NCBI GenBank assembly: GCA_022414725.1
Contig: CM039467.1
Location: forward strand, 18,292,624-18,356,623
DNA length: 64,000 nucleotides
Origin: Microglena sp. YARC
Taxonomy: Eukaryota > Chlorophyta > Chlorophyceae > Chlamydomonadales > Chlamydomonadaceae
Reading direction: 5' to 3'
Part shown: positions 23,801 to 32,000 of the stretch, piece after piece
How positions within the stretch are numbered: the first letter of the stretch is position 1
Layout of the letters: each line of letters opens with the position of its first letter
Notes under the pieces: model-generated
Told to the model about the DNA's origin: nothing
Databases searched by the model: none
What the model saw: only the letters and a program-made list of their open reading frames with translations
Made by a program: the position numbers and the translations under genes

Positions 23801-25808
23801 TACGAGTTGCTAGACAGGTTCAAGCCACCTGGGGTACGAGTTGCTAGACAGGTTCAAGCCACCTGAGGTACAAGTTGCTAGACAGGTTCAAGCCACCTGA
23901 GGTACGAGTTGCTAGACAGGTTCAAGCCACCTGAGGTTCAAGTTGCTAGACAGGTTCAAGCCACCTGAGGTACGAGTTGCTAGACAGGTTCAAGCCTCCT
24001 GAGGTACGAGTTGCTAGACAGGTTCAAGTCACCTGAGGTACGAGTTGCTAGCCGGGTTCAAGCCACCTGGGGTACGAGTTGCTAGACAGGTTCAAGTCAC
24101 CTGAGGTACGAGTTGCTAGCCGGGTTCAAGCCACCTGGGGTACGAGTTGCTAGACAGGTTTAAGTCACCTGAGGTACGAGTTGCTAGCCGGGTTCAAGCC
24201 ACCTGGGGTACGAGTTGCTAGACAGGTTTAAGTCACCTAAGGTACGAGTTGCTAGCCGGGTTCAAGCCACCTGGGGTACGAGTTTCTAGACAGGTTTAAG
24301 TCACCTGAGGTACGAGTTGCTAGCCGGGTTCAAGCCACCTGGGGTACGAGTTGCTAGAGGGAGCCGAGGCACCACCACGAAATACACCTATGTAGTTTTG
24401 ATTAAGCCTGAGTTCTTGTCCATGCCCTGTTGCAAGGCATGATAATTTGCTATGTCCACCGATTTTCACCTTTCACTAATTCTTACTTTTCGCCTCATTT
24501 TCACTAATTTCCGATTTTCGTTCATTTTCATTTTCATCAATTCTCAATTGCCCCCTATTTTTCACCTATTTTCACCTTATTTAAAATTAAACAGGGTGTT
24601 GCTTATCCCATGTTTACTGATGAGGATGAGGCCATGGGGTGGATGGGTGGTACGACCAGGGAGTGTTGATGAAGCCGCTATTTTATTGTAGTCTCATTGA
24701 TTTTTGCAACTTTCATTGATTTTAATTGAGTTTTACAATTTTCACTCATTTCCGCTGATGGCCAGGGTGCTGCATATCCGATGTTTCCTGACGTGGATGA
24801 GGCTATGGTGGATGGGTGGGACGTCCACAGAGTGCTGATGAAGCCGTTTTTTTATTGTAGTCTCATTGATTTTCATTGATTTTTTCAATTTCACTCATTT
24901 CCATTTCCACTCATTTTCTTTGATTTACAATTTTTACTCATATTCGCTGATGGCCAGGGTGCTGCATATCCGATGTTTCCTGACGAAGATGAGCCCATGG
25001 TGGATGAGTGGGACGACTACGGAGTGTTGATCAAGCCTGAGGACTTCTCCATGCTTCCCTACAATGCTCCCCTAGGCGGGGCTGGTGGGGCAGAGGGCAG
25101 TGTGGGAGGGGGTGGCCAAGGGGATTCTCTACAACGCTCCGGCGTGGATGCTATGCAGCTGGATGCACCGACGACTGCTGAGGTGGGTGGTGGGGCGGGG
25201 GGGAGTGGGAGGCCAAGTAGATACTCAACAACGTATGTAGGGGGGGAGGGGGGGAGGAGGAAGGGATGCTATGCTATGCAGCTTGATGCACCCTTGACTG
25301 CTGAGGGGGGGGAGGGGGGGGGATCTGCTAGTGCTGTATGAGGTATCAATGTATCCCAGGCTCACTCTCTCATGCTACCCCATGTATGTATTTCTATGCT
25401 TCAGTCCAGAGGTGGCCAAATAGGCTCAAGGGACTTGCTCATGCTAATGCCCATGCTCTCTCCCTCATTCTGCCTAATTTGTCTTTATTATAGCCAGTTT
25501 TTTTGTTGGGACCCCTTTTGTGGGATTCCTTACTTAAAACTAACCACCAAGAATTAAAAAAGAAAGGTGGAGAAACCCTGAACCCTAACCCCCCTAGACC
25601 CTAAACCCTAGGTATAATGATTAAAGCTACCTAGCTACATAATTAGGCACCCATTGGAAAGGCGGGGCAAGCCAGACCACTGCCAATTGTGACTGTCCCC
25701 CTTTTCTAATTGCCAGGCTGAGATAGAAGCAGCGGAGCCAGAGGCACCCACTAAGGTGGTGACCACTAAGGTGGAGCTAATAGTGAGGGCAGCAATCAGG
25801 TATGGGTT

Positions 25809-25841
<33 letters not shown>

Positions 25842-26101
25842 GGGGGGGCATTGGTGGTGGTTGGTGGTGGTGACCACAAAATTTGAGCTTATAGTGAGGG
25901 CAGCAATCAGGTATGGGTTGGTGTTTGGTGGAGTGGTGGGTGGGTTGGTGTGGGTTGTTGGTGTATGTTGTTGGTGGAGGTGGTGGTGGGTGGTGGTGGT
26001 GCAGGTGGTGGTGGTGGTGACCACCCAAGTGGAGGTAATAGTGTGGGTGGCAATCAGGTATGGGTTGGTGTTTTGGGGGTGGGTTGGTGGTGCAGGTGTG
26101 T

Positions 26102-26132
<31 letters not shown>

Positions 26133-27470
26133 GGGGGGTATGTGAGGGTGTACATGGGGTGTACATGCCCGTGTGGGGGGGGGGTGGCGGGGTGTAGGTG
26201 TGGGGGGGGGTGTAGGTGGTATTTGTAGCAATCGAATTGTAAGGGACTTGCCCAAGCGTGACAGGAAGGGCTATAAAGAAAAGGCATTGATGAACTGAAC
26301 AGGTTCCTTGTCTTCCTAGTTATCTGTATCTCAAATTTATAATCAGGTATCATAATGCACAGGTACCATGGTCCTTTCTTTAGCACGCCTACTCTCCCCC
26401 GCACCCGCACCTTCACGCCCGCACCCTCACCCCCGTTCTCACCCACATTCCACTTGCACCCTCACCCTTGCCCTCACCACCACCACCACCACCACAACTA
26501 CCACAACCAGGGTGGGACAGTTGGGTATGAGTTTCTTGTGGGAGAACGGCAGTTGTGATGTTGGACCTGCCGGCATGCTTTTTACACTTTTGCAGAAACA
26601 CACTTTTGACTGGTAATTCTGTACCCCTCAGGCAGACCGGGGACAGACAGCACTTTTTTGTATCCGGTCAGAGTGCACCTTTTTCAATGTCAAATAGACT
26701 CTAGGAGGAGGGGGAGGCAAATCAGTCAAACAGGTCCACGGCGAAACAGGTCCTCAGTGAGCGGCGATACGAATCAGGTTGATGGCTCCACGCCTCTTCA
26801 AATCAGATGCTCAGTCAGCAAGGTCAAGGAGGAGGGAGGCAAAATGGCGAAGCATATCCTCAGTCAGTGGGATCCTCAGTTAGCGACAGACGAGCAGTCG
26901 CCAGTCGGTTCGCTAGACAGGCCTCGGTTGTCCCGGGGGCTCGGTTGTCTCAGGGGAGTTCAGTTCTTATTGTATGTTCAGTTCTTTGACCAGCGTTTGT
27001 TGTCGCTTGCATGATGCAAGCTCCTCGCCCTGGGAGACTTGGCTGGTGGGTGGGGGCTGGTGGGGTGGGTTGTAGGTTGCACAACTGAACACTCGTTTTT
27101 ATAGCACAGGAGATTATTTTTCGAAATTCAGGCTGTAGTGGCTGTGCTGTAAAAATCGAGAAGATCGAAATCAAGAAGATCAAGCAAGGCATTGACTGGG
27201 CCATTAAATCGACAAATAACTGTGTTTAGACCGCAGTCTCTTTTATTTTCCATCGGTTCTTTCCCGGATTATTTCGGAAGAACCGCAGAACCACGCGGCT
27301 TGTCCTACCCTGAACACAACCACCACACACACAACCACCACAACCATTACACACACAACAACCACAGCCACCACAACAACCACCACACACACAACCACCA
27401 CAGCCACCGCAACGACCACCAGCACCACTTACACCACACACACCCTCTCCCCTCACCTACCCCCCCCCCC

Positions 27471-27517
<47 letters not shown>

Positions 27518-27754
27518 GTATATTGACTTCAACGCTAGAGCAGATGGACGGATCACAAAGAAGGTGGTGCAAGAAAGCTTCTCACACATCCCCCTTCCCT
27601 TGCAAATAAGATGTTGTCAGCGTCTCTAACATCCTGCCAAGGCTTGTATGTGGGGCTCTTATAACCCCACCCCACACCACCCCTCCAAAGGTACTTCAAC
27701 CTCGATGCTTTAGCAGATAGACAGATAACAAAGAAGGTGGTGCAAGAAAGCTCC

Positions 27755-27789
<35 letters not shown>

Positions 27790-29007
27790 ACCTTGGTAAC
27801 AAGATGTTGTCAGCGTCTCTAACATCCTGCCAAGGCTTTTATGTGGGGCTCTTATATTCCTCCCTTCCCCAGCCAACCAACCAACCAACTCGCCCCCCCC
27901 CCCCTCCCAAAGTACTTCGACTTTGATGCTCGAGCAGATGGACGGATAACAAAGAAGGTGCTGCAAGACATCGCACCACGCCAGCTAGTTCTTGTACAAG
28001 GCTCAGCTGAAACCAAATTAGAGCTAGAGACCCACTGCAAACGAGAGTTGGCGGACTTCCAGACAAAGGTCATCGTTCCTGGTGAGCTTAATTAATCATT
28101 TAATAAATAAATAATACGCTTTATGACAAGGAGTGAAGTTGAGGGGTCCAGCCTGTTTGCACTGGGGCTAACCACCAATCCTGGGGAGCTGTTCCACTTG
28201 ATGGTGGTGGTGGTGATGATGATAATGGTGATGATGATGGTGGTCAGGAGGCAGTGAGGAAGTTTGTTTTAGACCCTACGCTCGGATGTTTTGTGTGCCT
28301 TACCCCCTTTACTCACTGCAAACGAGAGTTGCCGGACTTCCAGGCAAAGGTCATCGTCCTTGGTGAGCTGCTTCGTTTCATGATCATGGTGGTGGTGGTA
28401 ATGGTGGTGGTGGTGGTGATGGTGGTGGTGATGGTGGTAGTGATGATGATAATGGTGATGGTGGTGGTGATGATGATGATGATAATGATGGTGATGATGG
28501 TGATGATTATGGTGTTGATGATAATGGTGATGATGATGATTGTGATGATGATGGTGATGATGATAATGATGATGATGGTTATAATAATGACAATGGTGAT
28601 GATTGTTACATTATCCTTGCGCCCTAATGGACTCCAAATGTTCCCGCAGGTAGTTGCGAGGTCAATGCCTTTCATGCGTGTATCGGGTTTTGTGATAAGA
28701 AACATCTGCTGCTTCCTATGGCACCCTCACCCCCACCCATTCATCCACCCACCCATCCACCTATGCATCCACAGCGCGACATCCTGGTCCATGCAACCCT
28801 AAACCTCCAACCCATCTGACCCAAGGCCATGCAAGACGGTGCACGTCCCCCTCCCGCCTTACTACAGCCTGAGCTCAGTTCCTGGTGCCCCTCATGCTCC
28901 ACCAATCTACATTTTCTGGCAGATCAACCAACCCTCACCAAAGACCAAGCCTAACCCCAAACCACCCCAAACAACAAAAACAACTATAAACTCTCCCCAC
29001 CACCACC

Positions 29008-29050
<43 letters not shown>

Positions 29051-32000
29051 CCATCCCCCCCACCACCACCACCACCACCATCACCAACACCAACACCAAC
29101 AACACCATCACCCCCTCCCCACACACCACCAACACCAACACCAACACCACCAACACCATCACCAACACCATCACCACCAACACCACCAACACCACCATCA
29201 CCACCATCACCACCATCACCACCATCACCCCACCACCACCACCACCACCACCATCAGCCCCCCCCACCACCACCACCACCACCACCATCACCCCCCCACC
29301 ACCACCACCATCACCACCACCACCACCACCACCACCCCCTAGGTCCATGCCAGGCAGTGGACGTCTCCCTTCCGCCTTCCTACAGCCTTTGCCTCTCAGA
29401 TGCACTCAACGCACGAGCACACATGAAACAGATGAAAAGCTATGGCCTGGCACATGTGGATGGTGCTGTGGGGCCCCCCGACCCACACCTGGTGAGTGCG
29501 CTGCATTGCTCATTCGTTCCATCAATATTACATCAATATTCATCAACCTGTGAATCAGCACGAACTGTTATCATCAAAACATCGATATATCAACACATCA
29601 ATATTCTTTTACATATAAATGAGCACCAACTGTTAAAAACTAATGAGCTAAAATAAGGACTGCACTAGATTGGGATTGTTAACAATAAACTTCTCCAGTT
29701 GCGTTAAACCATGCTCCAACACTCTACAGATTAAATGTAGATTAAGTAAATTAATTGAATAAATTAATTGTTTGATAATTAACTATTTCTTGAATGCAGC
29801 TTTTAAGCCAAATCAATGTAGTAATGGCCAACTATGGCCTGGCCCATGTAGATAGTGCTGTAGGGGCCCCAGGCCCACACCAGGTGATTGCGGTGCATTG
29901 CTCATTTTATTCATATTTTGGTCCTAGTCCTTTTCAGAGCTTTTTCCGCTACCAGTAGCAATCGCTACCTGGGACCCTGTCTTATGCTTTATCAACTGCT
30001 TTCTGCCAACTGCTCACTTTCCCCTCGCCTGCCCTTTCCTTTGTATTGCTTTTCCAATTGCTAACTGCCCTGCATGTTTGGTGCTTTGTTAACTGCCCAC
30101 TGCCCACTGCCCTTTCCTTTGTGTTGCTTTACCAATTTCTAACTGCCCGGCCTGTTTGGTGCTTAATTAACTGCCAGCTGCCAGCTCCCCACTGTCCATT
30201 CCTCTGTATTGCTAGACCAAGTGCTAGTTGCTAACTGCTAACAGTACACCCTTGAAGGTGCTTTCTCCTTGGTGCTTTGCCCCAGTGCAAGCAAATGGGC
30301 TGTCCCCCCTCAACCCCACGCCTCGTAATATGGCGTACTATTGATTTATTTATGCTTTATTTCCTGCCACCTGTCAATCGCTAAATTTCTACCCATTCCC
30401 TAATGGAGCTCTGCTGTATGTAAACTCTTATAGCCATTCAGGGGATGATTTTGATTTGGGTCTCGTAGATTGTAGTTTGTAAGTCAACGTTTTCAGGCCA
30501 AATCTCGATTCTCAGAATTCTTGATTTCCAAGCCAAAGTTGTGAAATTCTCTGGCCAAATTCTTATACTTGAGGTACAAACTACAAACTACGAGGTGGTT
30601 CGAAAAACCAGGTATAACGCCCATATAGCGCTGTTATTTTCTGTGCAACGTGTCGCAAATTGAGCGACTTGGTGCGGCCTCAGTGGGATGTGCTCCCCCC
30701 CCCCCCCCCAAACCGCGCTAAGCGCGAATCCCGAGGGGGTTGGGGGGGAAGGGGGGGGGGGGGGGCATTTCTGACTAGTTTAGCCGGAACCATGCGTCGT
30801 CATGCAGCGACGGAATGGCGATGTGTCGCACAAAAAACAGTAACTCTTACTCCATAACCACCACCACCACCATCGCCAACCCCACCACTCACAACCACTC
30901 ACACAACCAGCTCCAACACACCCAGCGTCCCCCCAACCAACACCAACACTAAGCCCTCCTCCCACCCACCCACACCCCACGCACCCACACCCACAACCAC
31001 AACCCCCACATGCACACACCCAAACACTCCCAAACGCACACACCACAATCAGTTTGAGATCCTCGCCCCCCCGCCCCCCTGCCTCTTTGTATCAGCCCAA
31101 CATGATGACTCTGCTACCTCCTCGCGAGGGTGCTGGAGCGGGTGAGGGGATCTTTATTGCAGATTCTGAAGACGGAATCCGGCTCTCCGACATTAAGAAA
31201 GCTCTCGCTGATGCAGGTGGGTTGTTGTGTGTGTGGGGGGGGGGGGGGGGGGCTGGGAGTGTTGGAGTTGGTTGTGTGTGAGTGGTTATGTGTGCGGGGG
31301 TTGTGTGGTGGTGATAGGGGCAAAGGCGGGGCTCTCCGGCATTAAGAAAGCTCTGGCTTATGCAGGGGGTTATACCATTTTGTATAATAACCTTTTCACA
31401 TTTATTTAGATTGTCCATTTTTTAAGTACTACCCCAGCCCACAATTGGGGCTGGGGGCGCCCTTAAAGCGCTCTACATTTTGTGAAAATAAAGCCCCTTA
31501 TAAAAAATTATTTAAGCAGCGTGGGTGGGGATGGAGAAGACTGAGTGGGTGAGAGGATGGGATGAGCTGGCTGGGCAGAGATGGGTTCATGCAGATTCTG
31601 AAGACGGTATTCGGCTCTCCAACATATCGCTGATGCAGGGGGATGAAGCGCTCTCATTCTTTTGGGGGCTACGGGTAGCAGCTACTAGGCAGCTCCCTTT
31701 CCCTGTCCTTGGCAAAATCTGAAGCTAGCTAGTGCTTCTGAATGGTATAATGGCAGGCATTCCAATGCAGCTGAAAGCTTTGGGTTTGACCACTGTCTTT
31801 TGGAGCTGGTGGGAAGCTTCCATGAGTAGCCCCAAAAGAAGCAGTGGTGAATCCCCCACAGTTTGTTTTGCGACGGTTTGCCATTTCGTCGCTGCATGGC
31901 GACGCATGGGTCTGGGTAAGCTAGTCAGAAATGCCCCCCCAAACCCGCCGGGCTCCACCCTTTGCGCTCCGTGGGGTTCAGGGGGCAGTGTGTCGCACTT

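Noticed and set aside
28646..28800. Possible CPSF2 exon after CCCGCAG at 28650 ([17 protein letters not shown])
   Set aside because: It is in phase at the start but resembles no CPSF100 sequence, has no clear donor, and exon 13 joins exon 14 directly with the VDVS motif in the expected place.
29000..29405. Poly-histidine and poly-valine/glycine proteins on the two strands
   Set aside because: They are translations of a CAA/CAC microsatellite in intron 14; real coding starts at 29343 in another frame.
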